A stretch of DNA of 60,658 nucleotides from Balneolales bacterium. GTDB lineage: Bacteria > Bacteroidota > Rhodothermia > Balneolales > Cyclonatronaceae. The notes under the pieces were generated by a model. The model ran no database searches. It had not been told where the DNA came from and saw only the letters and a list, made by a program, of their open reading frames with translations. Of this stretch, positions 25,832 to 35,266 are shown one piece after another. The translations under genes and the position numbers were made by a program. The stretch covers positions 1-60,658 of the forward strand of contig JAFIET010000015.1 of the NCBI GenBank assembly GCA_020832405.1, given 5' to 3'. Within the stretch, counting starts at the first letter, position 1, and the number at the start of each line of letters is the position of its first letter.

Positions 25832-26968
25832 TTATAGCGACAATACCTGACGATACAGCCCTAAAGTACCAAGGGCTGTCTGTTTCCATGAAAAGCGGCC
25901 TGCATTTTCTTTTCCGTCAGCTATGAGCTGAAGCCTCAGCTTCTGATCGCGAAGTACTCTAATCGCATTATCGGCAATTTCATTAAAATTGCGGGGGTCA
26001 ACAAGCAATGCTTTTGGCCCGGCAACTTCCGGCATGGAAGAAGTATTCGATGTAATTAAAGCAGCACCGCAAGCCTGAGCTTCGATAATAGGTATTCCGA
26101 AGCTTTCTCTGAGTGAAGGGTACAAAAACAACGCGGAAGATGTGTAAATAGCTGGCAGGTCCGTATTTTTAATATAGCCGGGCAGCACAAATCTTGATTC
26201 GAGTTCGGTGGCATTTTGCTCCTTCAGCATGGTCTTGAGCCGCACGAGATCGTAATCAGCAATTACCATGTAAAGGTTTTCGGGCCCCTCCCTTAATATC
26301 CTCAGAGATGCTTTGAGTACGTTAGGGAGATTTTTTTTAGGATCCGTATTTCCGAGAAAGAAAACGAAGTTGTCCGGAAGGTTGTATAATTCTTTAACCC
26401 GCCGGATTTCTGCTGCATCACTTTCCTGAAAAAAACGGTCAGAAATGCCGTTATAAACAACATTGACCTTTGTATCGGGGCCAAAATGCTGAAGGATTCG
26501 TTTTTTTTCAAACTCTGAAACTGTGATTAGTGCACTCGCTTTCGGTACAACACGGGGAACATTCCACTTTCTGTAAAGTGTACCGAGTTTCTGATACCAG
26601 GTAGCCCCTTTTACGCCCCCCTTCTCAAGATAAATGATATCATGGAGGGTTATAATCAGAGGTACTGCCGGGCTAACGGGTGCAGTATTACTTGTGGTAT
26701 GCAGCAGATCAATCTTGTATTTGTTTAAAGCAGCGGGCAGGGCAACCTGTTCCCAATAGGGATAGGTTGTAGCCGGAAGTTCAATAATGTTCACGCAACC
26801 CTTCGAAGCCACACAAACATCACGATCAGGCTTTACAAAAACGAAAAACTCAAAGCCGTGTGGCTGCATTTCTATCAGCTGCCTCACAGTTTCAAGCGCA
26901 ACCATATCCATGCCATGTTTTTTTGGCCTAAAAATACGTTGTGCTTCAATGGCGATTCGTTTTGTCAT
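25832..26968 (-). CDS. GT4 family glycosyltransferase
   Basis: A 378-residue GT-B enzyme without membrane segments. Landmarks are LLHTTSNTAPVSPAVPLIITLHDI in the acceptor lobe (first half), ALITVSEFEKKRI, VVYNGISDRF, FFLGNTDPKKNLPNVLKA opening the donor lobe, and SLRESFGIPIIEAQACGAALIT, which holds the EX7E-type donor motif (E...E) of GT4 enzymes. This resembles mannosyl- or rhamnosyl-transferases of capsule clusters. It lies 31 bases from the TolC-like gene and 41 bases from the initiating sugar transferase and is probably the second enzyme of repeat-unit assembly. Confidence 0.93.
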   Translation of the reverse strand: MTKRIAIEAQRIFRPKKHGMDMVALETVRQLIEMQPHGFEFFVFVKPDRDVCVASKGCVNIIELPATTYPYWEQVALPAALNKYKIDLLHTTSNTAPVSPAVPLIITLHDIIYLEKGGVKGATWYQKLGTLYRKWNVPRVVPKASALITVSEFEKKRILQHFGPDTKVNVVYNGISDRFFQESDAAEIRRVKELYNLPDNFVFFLGNTDPKKNLPNVLKASLRILREGPENLYMVIADYDLVRLKTMLKEQNATELESRFVLPGYIKNTDLPAIYTSSALFLYPSLRESFGIPIIEAQACGAALITSNTSSMPEVAGPKALLVDPRNFNEIADNAIRVLRDQKLRLQLIADGKENAGRFSWKQTALGTLGLYRQVLSL

Positions 26969-27009
26969 TTTAACTGCTCCGGATTGTAAGATTTCAGACT
27001 TAAACTGTA

Positions 27010-27786
27010 CTATACATTTTCACTTTGTAACAAAGCGGGAATCGTCATAAGCATGATTTTAATGTCAAACCAAAAACTAAATTCCTCTGCGTATTTTACA
27101 TCAAGTGCTATGCGCTCTTCCTCCGTCATATCACCTTTGCCGCGCTTGGTTACCTGCCATAAACCTGTGAGTCCGGCAGGTGCGAGAAAACGTTTAGAAG
27201 CAAAATCAGTTGTAAGTTTTTCTGCCTCATAAAGCGGCAGAGGCCGGTTGCCTACAATTGACATATCACCTTTTAAAACATTCCAAAGCTGCGGTAGCTC
27301 GTCTATGCTGGTATTCCGGATAAAAGCACCGAGTTTGGTGATTCGCGGGTCGTTACCGATTTTTTTGAACGCAGCTCCGTCTTTGGTAGCCTTTTCAATA
27401 AGATAGTCGGATTCATCCACCACCTTGTCATCCATATAGAGGATAATTTTATCCTGATTTTCCTTGAGGTTTTCGCCTCCTTCTGCATCCTGCTTCCTCA
27501 TTTTCTGCTTCATTTTCTCCGCCACCTTATCGCTGCTATACATATTCAAATCTTTGAGCATATCCATTTGTTTATCAGCGTCAGGCACCATACTTCTGAA
27601 CTTATACAGATCAAAAATATGATAATTCGATCCCACTCTTTGTGAAATATAAATAGCAGGTGCTTTTGATTCCTTTTTGAGTAAAAGGTAAACAATCAGC
27701 AAAAGAGGAGAAAGCAGAATAAGTAATATACCTGCTACAAGTACATCAAAGACTCTTTTTATCAATAAATTGATTTTCCGATTCAT
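27010..27786 (-). CDS. Initiating sugar-1-phosphate transferase (WcaJ/PglC family) with insertion
   Basis: A 258-residue bacterial sugar transferase. Residues 1-38 carry a single membrane or re-entrant helix with [29 protein letters not shown] follows at about 57-66. The catalytic Asp-Glu pair is in [11 protein letters not shown] (about D162-E163), then [12 protein letters not shown] and GLTGLWQV. It moves a sugar phosphate from a nucleotide sugar to undecaprenyl phosphate, the first step of the locus. About 70 residues (72-143), Lys/Asp/Glu-rich, are inserted between FRSM and DPRITKLG. The large N-terminal CoA-binding domain of WcaJ/WbaP is absent, so this is the short PglC-like form. Confidence 0.93.
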   Translation of the reverse strand: MNRKINLLIKRVFDVLVAGILLILLSPLLLIVYLLLKKESKAPAIYISQRVGSNYHIFDLYKFRSMVPDADKQMDMLKDLNMYSSDKVAEKMKQKMRKQDAEGGENLKENQDKIILYMDDKVVDESDYLIEKATKDGAAFKKIGNDPRITKLGAFIRNTSIDELPQLWNVLKGDMSIVGNRPLPLYEAEKLTTDFASKRFLAPAGLTGLWQVTKRGKGDMTEEERIALDVKYAEEFSFWFDIKIMLMTIPALLQSENV

Positions 27787-27809
27787 GCAGGCAGACTATA
27801 ATTTAAAAT

Positions 27810-28196
27810 CTAAATGTTATTGACACGCTTCATTTTATTGAAGATTCTGTAATATAGTTCTTCGGGATTGAAGGGTTTAATTACATAATCATCGGCACCA
27901 GCCTTAAAACAACGAATCCGATCGGAGCTGCTTTCATTTGCTGACAAAATCATGAGGGGTATTCCGTCATATTTATCGTTGGTACGCAAGTACTCCATAA
28001 GCGCGTATCCGTCCATTTCAGGCATATTCAGATCAGCCACAATTACAGTTGGCAGGTTACCTTCCTCAAGCCAGTCTTTTGCTTCTTTACCATTATTTTT
28101 GGTGATAACAGTAAAATGTTTTTTTAGATAGAATTCAAGTAGTTTTCTGATACTTATTTCGTCGTCAATGATAAGAACTTTAATATGCTCGAACAT
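27810..28196 (-). CDS. Single-domain response regulator (CheY-like)
   Basis: A 128-residue receiver with no output domain. LIIDDE gives the acidic pair, Asp55 in ADLNMPEMDG is the phosphoacceptor, LSANES gives the conserved Ser/Thr position, and DDYVIKPF holds the conserved Lys. The gene lies 23 bases before the initiating sugar transferase and 26 bases after a hybrid histidine kinase, all on one strand. It probably relays signals from that kinase to the exopolysaccharide machinery by protein contact, since it cannot bind DNA itself. Confidence 0.92.
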   Translation of the reverse strand: MFEHIKVLIIDDEISIRKLLEFYLKKHFTVITKNNGKEAKDWLEEGNLPTVIVADLNMPEMDGYALMEYLRTNDKYDGIPLMILSANESSSDRIRCFKAGADDYVIKPFNPEELYYRIFNKMKRVNNI

Positions 28197-28222
28197 AATA
28201 ATTAAATATAATTAGGATAAAT

Positions 28223-30277
28223 TTATGATTGTTCTAAATACCGCTTCAGTTCGCTGTTTGCCTTATTGATAAGGGCCTCGAGTTCGTCGATTAACTTTTC
28301 GATAACTTCAATATCGCCATGGCTTTTCGAAACCGTCTCAATTTGTTTGATACCCGACTTTTCAAGATCAATACCAACGTAGCCAAGTACCGGTTTCATT
28401 TTGTGTGCTGCTGCCGAAACGGCAACATAATCAGCATTTTGAACACCTTCACGCAGGGAACTGATGTGCCCTTCAGACTGATCTATAAACAGATTCACCA
28501 TTTCATCTACAAACTCTTTGTTTCCGTCTGAAATATCGCGCAGGTAAGCCAGGTCTGTTACAGTTTCATTTTCATGGTCAGACATATCGCTGTATTCTTT
28601 TGGTTGTTCATTATTACGGCTGTTGAGCCATTGCTTCAGGTTGTCGGGAAAGAAAGGTTTACGAATGATACCGTTCATGCCAACTTCCAGACAATGTTTT
28701 TCATCTTCCTTTAAAATTGAGGCAGTGAGAGCGAGTATAGTAACTTCGTTGCCACGCAATTCACGTATTTTTAGTGTTGCATCATAACCGTCCATTACAG
28801 GCATTTGAATATCCATGAGTATGATATCAAAATTTTGCTTTGTTGCTATTTCTACAGCTTCCTGCCCGTTACATGCTATCGCATACTGCGCATTCCATTT
28901 ATCGAGGATAGTGGTAACCACTTTCCTGTTAATCGGATGATCATCAACTACTAAAATACGCATATTTTCAAGAGACTCATAGCTTACCTTTTTGGGCTCC
29001 TTCCGCTGTACCGGTTTAACGGGCAGACGTATTTCAAAAAGGCAGCCTTTTCCGGCTTCGCTTTCAAGGCTGATTTGGCCGTTGAGCATATTCACCGTGT
29101 TCTTTACGATACTTAAGCCAAGGCCAATACCGCTGTACGTACGCGTAAAGCCCTGTTCTATCTGAGCATATTTTTCAAAAACATATTCCTGCTTGTCTTT
29201 GGAAATCCCGATTCCGGTATCTTTTATGCGGATGATGAGCCAGTGATGATCACCTGCGGTTTCAGAATCAAGGTTGGTTGTTACCTGCCCGTGTGAAGTA
29301 AATTTAATCGCATTATCAGTGAGGTTTTTGATGATGTTGCGCATTTTCACAAAATCTGATTCTATCAAATCAGGTACTCTGTCACTGATGTTTACCTCAT
29401 ATCGCAGGCCTTTATCCATGGCTTTTTCCCGAAAAAGTTCCATAACTGCCCGAATGTCTTCGCGAACATCAATGGTATCGGTCGCCAGCTGACTCACTTC
29501 TGTTTCTGAACTTGAAAAATCAGCAATATCAGACAGTACTTCCATCAGGTTCGCAGCAGAAAGCTTAATTGACTCCAGAAAAGATCTTTTACTGATATCA
29601 TTTTCAAGGTCTTCAAGCTGCTCTGCAAGGCCTACGATACCGTTCATTGGTGTTCGTATTTCGTGGCTCAGGTTGGCAAGAATCTGATTCTTTGAATCCA
29701 GTTGTGCACTGTAGGAATGGTTTGTGATTTCCAGTTTGTGGATCTGTCTGCGTGATTTAATGATATTAAAAAGCCAGCGGCCGATTAACCTGAACTCATC
29801 CTGATGAAAACTTGCAGCACGTAATTCGTCGTTTTTATCACGCGTGCGCTCAAATGCAGCGAAACCCTCGAGCTGATTATCGTGTAGGTAAGGCACTATT
29901 ACCACATATTTGATCCCCATTGCTTCCAGAACTTCAGCCTCAACATCCGGAAATGAATCAGGGGGGCCGTAAAGTACTTTATTCTCCGAAAGAAGCTTTG
30001 CCCACCGCTCAAAGTAGGGGTTCACAGGTATTTCGGATGCATCAAGGTTACCCTCTTCAATTTGACCACTCTCCTGCCATTGCAGCATTTGAGAAAAAAA
30101 GGCTGAGTCTTCAGCCTTTTCCGAGCGCTCATGCGTGATATCATAAAGCGTGATCCGGTCGAAATCCACTTCTTCAGCTATGCCAGAAAGCTTTTGACTA
30201 AGTTCGTTTAGAAAAGTCTGATGACCAGCCGCTATATTAAGCGAAGATATAAGCTGATCAATAAGTTGGTAACGCAT
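28223..30277 (-). CDS. Hybrid histidine kinase (GAF-like - HisKA - HATPase - receiver - HPt)
   Basis: A 684-residue cytoplasmic protein without membrane helices. Residues 1-180 form a GAF-like sensor. The H-box NLSHEIRTPMNG has His205. The ATPase domain has NLTDNAIKFTSHG, DTGIGI and GIGLGLSIVK. The receiver (about 440-555) has LVVDDHPINRK and MDIQMPVMDG. A C-terminal HPt domain contains AAHKMKPVLGYVG. This is a complete phosphorelay in one chain. It starts the minus-strand run containing a lone receiver and the exopolysaccharide genes, with short gaps, so it likely controls production of the polymer. The sensed signal is unknown and would be intracellular. Confidence 0.93.
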   Translation of the reverse strand: MRYQLIDQLISSLNIAAGHQTFLNELSQKLSGIAEEVDFDRITLYDITHERSEKAEDSAFFSQMLQWQESGQIEEGNLDASEIPVNPYFERWAKLLSENKVLYGPPDSFPDVEAEVLEAMGIKYVVIVPYLHDNQLEGFAAFERTRDKNDELRAASFHQDEFRLIGRWLFNIIKSRRQIHKLEITNHSYSAQLDSKNQILANLSHEIRTPMNGIVGLAEQLEDLENDISKRSFLESIKLSAANLMEVLSDIADFSSSETEVSQLATDTIDVREDIRAVMELFREKAMDKGLRYEVNISDRVPDLIESDFVKMRNIIKNLTDNAIKFTSHGQVTTNLDSETAGDHHWLIIRIKDTGIGISKDKQEYVFEKYAQIEQGFTRTYSGIGLGLSIVKNTVNMLNGQISLESEAGKGCLFEIRLPVKPVQRKEPKKVSYESLENMRILVVDDHPINRKVVTTILDKWNAQYAIACNGQEAVEIATKQNFDIILMDIQMPVMDGYDATLKIRELRGNEVTILALTASILKEDEKHCLEVGMNGIIRKPFFPDNLKQWLNSRNNEQPKEYSDMSDHENETVTDLAYLRDISDGNKEFVDEMVNLFIDQSEGHISSLREGVQNADYVAVSAAAHKMKPVLGYVGIDLEKSGIKQIETVSKSHGDIEVIEKLIDELEALINKANSELKRYLEQS

Positions 30278-30469
30278 GCTCTGTTACTACTTGGTTAAGG
30301 GGCAAAATTTCCGGAATTCGGTTGCTCATCGGTAAAAACCTTTATGTGAATCATCGAAACGCCTGCGAACAGGCTACACAAAAAATGTTGTCATGTACAT
30401 TGTAAAAATGTTTCTTGCCTATTTTGCGATTAAGAGATGTGATGTACCGCGTAACCTGATTTTTAAACA

Positions 30470-30509
30470 GCAAATGAACAGTGCGAACATTTCGCACTGC
30501 TCATTTTGC
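30470..30509 (-). terminator. Long hairpin downstream of the LruC lipoprotein gene
   Basis: GCAAATGA-A-CAGTGCGAA pairs with TTCGCACTG-C-TCATTTTGC around a CAT loop: 17 paired bases with one A-C mismatch and one bulge. It lies 49 bases past the LruC stop, in the gap before the hybrid kinase gene. On the minus strand it is followed by TGTTTAAAAATC, a poor U tract, so it may be a terminator or an RNA-stabilising hairpin. Confidence 0.5.
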
Positions 30510-30557
30510 TGCCTGATTCTTTAAGTTAAAAACCGGTTGCGAACTGACGGAGAAAGT

Positions 30558-32783
30558 TTACTCATTTCTAATATACAACAAGCTTTCTTCGCGGTTGCCG
30601 ATCAGATCCAGGTACCAGTCTATACTCGATTCACCACCCGACTCTGCCCAGTTGCGGAAGTTCAGATAAGCATTGGTCAAATCGACACCTTCAAGCGGGT
30701 AAGGGATGCTTTCAGATACGTGAATCGCCCAGTTCAGGTTTTCATGGCTCTTGTAAAAGCGACCAGCTGCAACGTTTGTGTTATCATCGTTTGTGCCAAA
30801 CAATTCAGCATCAGCAAGGTCAGTAGGGGGCATACCGGGAAGGTGAACTTCTCTGCCGCGTTCAAGCACACGGAAGGAAAAGATATTGAACGGAGATGTT
30901 CCCAGAACAGATCGGTCAACTGCATTTTCGAAGGTAATAGTCACCGTAAATTCATGATACGGAACATGGCGGTCAGGATTCACCGTGTTCTGATAACGGC
31001 CAAGCGTACGGGTTGCATCGTCAGCAAAGATGATCACAGCATTCGATTGCCCGGCTTCAGTACCGTTAGGGTTCAGTGTTACGATACCGCTTCCAATTTC
31101 CTGACCTGTTACCGACTGTACAGCAGATGGGGGCACGGGCAGCATCACACCAACACCACTGCTCACCGATGCTCCGGTAGCACGAACCCGGATATCAAAG
31201 ATCATATCTTTTACCTCGTTGGCCGCATTGGTAACTTCGTTCAGCTTGTAATCGATTACAAGGTCGTTCATGTCGTAGTCGCCAAGGCCGGGCCAGAGGT
31301 CTTCAAAGGCCATGGTGGCATAGGTGTTTGCAGCAGGGAAGTAATTATTAAACGCACGGAGCGGATCATCGGGATAGGCATCTTCATCGTCGGGTACACC
31401 ATCACCATCAGAATCTACAACACCCGCCGTACCCGCACCCGGGTTACAAGACGACTCCGGAATAAAGGCATCACAAAAAGTAACCGAACTCGCGATTGTT
31501 CCGAAATTGGTTATGCCGTTGCCGGATTCAACACACAGGTCAATGAGATTCTGAATATTACCGCCGCTGTTAACCGTTGCGGAATTTGCAATATTGAGGC
31601 GGGCATAGGCCGAAGATGGTCCGGCAAGGGGGCTGTTTGCCGTAAAATACTGCGCAACAACAAGGGCTCCCGGGCCCATTTCATTAAAAATGCCGCTGCC
31701 GGAGTTGAGCACAAAGGGGCCGTTAATATTCAGGAAATCATTATTCACGAACTGTGCATTTTGCTGGAAGTTCTGACCGACTTCAAACGAACACGAGTTT
31801 GTGGTTAATGCAGTTGAGTTATTCGAGAAAGTGTTGTTAACCGTAATAAACCCTTCATTGGTGAGATTGCTGCCGTTATTATTCAAGTTGCCGCTCACTG
31901 TCAGGAAGCCTTCATTATTGAATGTGCCTCCATTATTGATTTCAAGATTTTCGGCATTAAATATTCCGTAATTATTGATGAGATAGCTAAAACCCAGCGT
32001 AGTTTGAGTCAGATTGACGGTACCAAAGTTGTCAAACTTAGATTGGGCGTTATTGATAGCAAAATTACCGGAGTTCAGAACACCGGCAGTTCCAATTTCA
32101 AAATTTGGGCGTGCCCCTCCCCATGCTTCAACTGCGGTAACATTAAGCTCACCGCAAACGCGCAGTTCAGCATCAGTTCCTCCACCTATGAAGCGAACAT
32201 TTCCGCTGAAGGATGAACCCTCAGCCATACATACAATCTGGTTACTTTCAACTATGAGGGTTGTTGACCATCCTTCATCACTTGCTATTGCACCGGTTAA
32301 TACCCGGTCGCATCCTGCATCGCAGCCATTAGGCACGCTGGCAAGCCCGGCATCACCAATACCACGTTGTTGCGTTTCGGCTCCTGCTGCTACAGTAAAG
32401 GTACCCCCTCTGCCAATTTCCAGCTTCTGGAATGTGGTGAGCTCGCCTGGCGATTTGGTTGCAACCCAAACGGAGTTCAGATGAGCCGGTATGCTCATAG
32501 TAAACTGCCGGCTGTTGCCATTATTAATTGCAGCGCGCTGAAGGATACGCCCGTTATCGGCTGGGTGAGCTGAAAGGATCGTTGCGATTATATCACCCTG
32601 TATTCCGCCGCGCTCCACATTTATGGTAATCTCGTTCGTTGTATTAAAAGTGAAGCCCGCCGGGATACGCATACTTCTGAAACCATCTTTATCGGAATCC
32701 TTTGGATCCGATATACTGTGCGAACAGGCCGTTCCCAGCAGCAGCGCAATAAACACTATCAGGTATATTTTAAAAACTTTCAT
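30558..32783 (-). CDS. LruC-domain surface lipoprotein
   Basis: A 741-residue protein with a lipoprotein signal; the lipobox LGTAC gives Cys20 as the acylated residue. The N-terminal domain is followed by a long Asn/Gly-rich stretch (about residues 210-420) with many N-x-G-x-F/L turns that looks like a right-handed beta-helix. A calcium-type loop, DSDGDGVPDDEDAYPDDP, comes next. The C-terminal 260 residues begin FNNYFPAANTYATMAFEDLWP and DYDMNDLVIDY and fit the LruC (DUF4842-related) domain seen in outer-membrane and biofilm-type proteins of Bacteroidota and Leptospira. A surface or matrix role is likely. It is downstream of a LytTR regulator on the same strand. Confidence 0.85.
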   Translation of the reverse strand: MKVFKIYLIVFIALLLGTACSHSISDPKDSDKDGFRSMRIPAGFTFNTTNEITINVERGGIQGDIIATILSAHPADNGRILQRAAINNGNSRQFTMSIPAHLNSVWVATKSPGELTTFQKLEIGRGGTFTVAAGAETQQRGIGDAGLASVPNGCDAGCDRVLTGAIASDEGWSTTLIVESNQIVCMAEGSSFSGNVRFIGGGTDAELRVCGELNVTAVEAWGGARPNFEIGTAGVLNSGNFAINNAQSKFDNFGTVNLTQTTLGFSYLINNYGIFNAENLEINNGGTFNNEGFLTVSGNLNNNGSNLTNEGFITVNNTFSNNSTALTTNSCSFEVGQNFQQNAQFVNNDFLNINGPFVLNSGSGIFNEMGPGALVVAQYFTANSPLAGPSSAYARLNIANSATVNSGGNIQNLIDLCVESGNGITNFGTIASSVTFCDAFIPESSCNPGAGTAGVVDSDGDGVPDDEDAYPDDPLRAFNNYFPAANTYATMAFEDLWPGLGDYDMNDLVIDYKLNEVTNAANEVKDMIFDIRVRATGASVSSGVGVMLPVPPSAVQSVTGQEIGSGIVTLNPNGTEAGQSNAVIIFADDATRTLGRYQNTVNPDRHVPYHEFTVTITFENAVDRSVLGTSPFNIFSFRVLERGREVHLPGMPPTDLADAELFGTNDDNTNVAAGRFYKSHENLNWAIHVSESIPYPLEGVDLTNAYLNFRNWAESGGESSIDWYLDLIGNREESLLYIRNE

Positions 32784-33032
32784 TGTACTACCTCAGAAAA
32801 AATTTAAATAAAATTGATTTGAGCGGCTTGTAGCCTCCTTCCTCAAACCATCATTCATACTCAAATTACCAACTAATACTGAGATTGTGCGTTTAATTCG
32901 ACAAACCCGCATTTATCTTCGACGAAAGACTTATACAGCTATTTCTGTTGTGGGGTAGAACAGGGTATCAATGCCGTTACAAGGGTAAATCTTCGAGCCG
33001 GTACGTACGTATATTCACAAACGGGGAAGGGG

Positions 33033-33719
33033 TTAAAGCAGGTTAAGCTTTTTAAACAGTACTTCACGATAAGAGCCGCCAACAGGGATTGCCTTTTTCC
33101 TGATTACAATGGTGTTGTCTTCAACTGCTTCAATTTTATCAAAACGAACGGTATAGGTTCGGTGAACGCGAATAAACTGATTCGACGGGAGCCTGTCGTT
33201 AAGTGCTTTCATGGTAATATGCACAATGAAACGGTCCTGCTCGGTATAGATAATCATGTAATCTGCTGCGGCTTCAATGTAGAGAATATCAGAGAACCTG
33301 ATCTTAACAAGCTGATTATCTTTCTTAACGAAGAGGTTATTCATACCCTCCTGAACGGTCTGCCGGCTTTCAAAAATATCGCGGGCTTTATTAACAGCTT
33401 TGAGAAAACGCGGAAAATCAAGGGGTTTTACCAGATAATCTACAGCTTCGTGCTCAAAAGCCTTTACAGCGTATTCCTCTTTAGAGGTCACAAAAATAAC
33501 GAGGGGTTTATTTTTGATAGTGTTGAGAAACTCAATTCCGCTGATTTCCGGCATTTCCACATCCAGAAAAATCAGGTCAACAGCCTTCTCTGACATCATG
33601 TCGATAGCTGACAAAGCACTTTCGCAACTCGCGGCAAGCTTGAGCTGTGGTACCCGACTAATAAGTTTTTTCAGGATATCCCTGGATACCTGCTCATCAT
33701 CCAAAATCAAACAATTCAT
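33033..33719 (-). CDS. LytTR-family response regulator
   Basis: A 228-residue protein with an N-terminal receiver (LILDDEQ, phosphoacceptor Asp53 in FLDVEMPEISG, Lys in YLVKPLDF) and a C-terminal LytTR DNA-binding domain (from about residue 125, with DILYIEAAADYMIIYT, MKALNDRLP and FIRVHRTYTV). Such regulators in Bacteroidota usually pair with a LytS-like membrane histidine kinase, but none is adjacent. It lies 249 bases upstream of the LruC lipoprotein and could control it; it is transcribed after a GT2 gene with a 44-base gap. Confidence 0.93.
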   Translation of the reverse strand: MNCLILDDEQVSRDILKKLISRVPQLKLAASCESALSAIDMMSEKAVDLIFLDVEMPEISGIEFLNTIKNKPLVIFVTSKEEYAVKAFEHEAVDYLVKPLDFPRFLKAVNKARDIFESRQTVQEGMNNLFVKKDNQLVKIRFSDILYIEAAADYMIIYTEQDRFIVHITMKALNDRLPSNQFIRVHRTYTVRFDKIEAVEDNTIVIRKKAIPVGGSYREVLFKKLNLL

Positions 33720-33763
33720 ACAAAACGGTTCCGTTTTTTAGAAGTACTTCTACGCAAATAGTC

Positions 33764-34930
33764 TCAAGTCGCACGTTTGGCTCTTGCCCAGTTAACTGAC
33801 TGCTGACCTCTTATATATCTCAAAAAACCAAGATACACACTCACATTCATCATTGAAAAGTAAAAAGGCACAAACAGAACTTTAAGCTTAATCTTTTTCT
33901 TTTCAAGCAGATACCCTAAAATACTTGCTGCATAGAATGCAAGCTGAAGTGCAAGGAGTGCCACATAAAAAATATCGCCTTCAACAGCCAGCCCGATATT
34001 GGCAAGTAGTATCACAGGCAGCATTAAAGGAGCAAGGGTCCAGCGAAGCACCCTGTGTGAAATATACTGAAACCACAGCTTAAATCGCCCGAAAGGATTT
34101 AGCAGGTAGCGAAGCCTTACAATTGACTGAATGCCTCCGGCAGAGATTCTTACTTTACGTGTCATTTCAGCTTCTGTATCAGCAGATGGCCGCTCACTTG
34201 CGTAGGCATCAGGGGCATATGCAACCCTGAAGCCTTTTCCTGCTACCCTTAAAGAAATAATAAAATCGTCGAGAAGGGTATCCGGTTCCACATTTTCGAA
34301 CAGGTCGCGGCGTACTGAAAACAACTCACCGGCCGCCCCTACTACCGAGTGAAACGCGTAATCCCGGTCTTTCAGGTAACTTTCATACTTCCAGTAAATT
34401 CCTTCCCCTGCACCACTGGCGGCTTCCTCTTGCTCCATAATTATGCGTTTTTCCCCGGCAACACCCCCAATATTTGCATCTGCATAGTGCTTCACAATAT
34501 TCCGCACCACTTCTTTATTCAGGATTGTATTTGCATCAGAAAATATCAGGATGGGGTTTTTTGCAAATGTAACTCCCCGTTCCATTGCGGCTATTTTGCC
34601 GGAACGGCCCGGTTTGTGATAGGTCTCAAATTGTGGGAATTCATTTTTCAGGATATCAGGGGTATCATCATCTGAACCATCAGTCATAAAGATAACCTGA
34701 ATTTTATCAGCCGGATAGTCAATTTCCTGCGTATTACGCGCCTTTTGGCGAATCCAGTCAGCTTCATTCCATGCCGAAATTATCAGGCTTACCGAAGGCT
34801 CGAACCCCTCTGCTTCTGCCCGGGCCTGATAACCTTTTTTACCAAGTGTAAGCACCGTAATTAATACCGGATACCCGAGGTACGTATAAACTACTACTAC
34901 AACTCCAAACCAAAATAAAAACTCAGCCAT
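33764..34930 (-). CDS. Membrane GT2 glycosyltransferase
   Basis: A 388-residue protein. One N-terminal membrane helix precedes a GT-A domain with VSLIISAWNEADW, FMTDGSDDDT, GRSGKIAAMERG and FSDANT (DAN at the metal site). It continues with LLDDFIISLRVAGKG (catalytic Asp region) and FQYISHRVLRW, matching the Q..H..LRW block of this subfamily. Three membrane helices follow. These features resemble poly-GlcNAc or cell-surface glycan GT2 enzymes, but the substrate is unknown. It is separate from the main exopolysaccharide run and precedes the LytTR regulator on the same strand. Confidence 0.9.
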   Translation of the reverse strand: MAEFLFWFGVVVVVYTYLGYPVLITVLTLGKKGYQARAEAEGFEPSVSLIISAWNEADWIRQKARNTQEIDYPADKIQVIFMTDGSDDDTPDILKNEFPQFETYHKPGRSGKIAAMERGVTFAKNPILIFSDANTILNKEVVRNIVKHYADANIGGVAGEKRIIMEQEEAASGAGEGIYWKYESYLKDRDYAFHSVVGAAGELFSVRRDLFENVEPDTLLDDFIISLRVAGKGFRVAYAPDAYASERPSADTEAEMTRKVRISAGGIQSIVRLRYLLNPFGRFKLWFQYISHRVLRWTLAPLMLPVILLANIGLAVEGDIFYVALLALQLAFYAASILGYLLEKKKIKLKVLFVPFYFSMMNVSVYLGFLRYIRGQQSVNWARAKRAT

Positions 34931-35266
34931 CTGATATTAACATGTTGTGTGAGAGATACATTAGCAAGCTGAAATTTCTCAGATACATACTTAGTCATTA
35001 ATATGCCCTGATTATGATGACAGGTTCTTTTCGCCTTTAGATAAGTCTGTTATATATGCTTAACCTGCCCCACCGTATTCTCAAGTAAAAATACAAAAAT
35101 AAACCACTATTGCAGGAAACATTTGACCTCTCCTAAAAATAAATACCTTTCATTTTTAGGGGATGGCAAATTCTTCACAAATTCCACCCATGCGGCTTTC
35201 CCTGAACGTTTACACCGTGATTACAGGTTTAGGCAGATTCACTTTCCTTTCCAAAAAAAATTCTAT
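34931..35266. other. Divergent intergenic region, 336 bp
   Basis: An A/T-rich stretch between the minus-strand GT2 gene and the plus-strand desaturase, counting from the corrected desaturase start. It should carry both promoters. The plus-strand frame is open from 35123, but the peptide before 35267 shows no resemblance to the enzyme family. I found no clear RNA, repeat or operator here. Confidence 0.5.

Noticed and set aside
30537-31808. 423-codon open frame antisense to the LruC gene
   Set aside because: Long, but the product is basic and Cys/Arg/His-rich without domains, while the minus strand gives a signal peptide, calcium loop and LruC domain. A by-product of codon usage.
35123-35266. 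Upstream extension of the CrtI-type desaturase
   Set aside because: Forty-eight codons with no similarity to the family; the FAD-binding fold begins immediately after the ATG at 35267.
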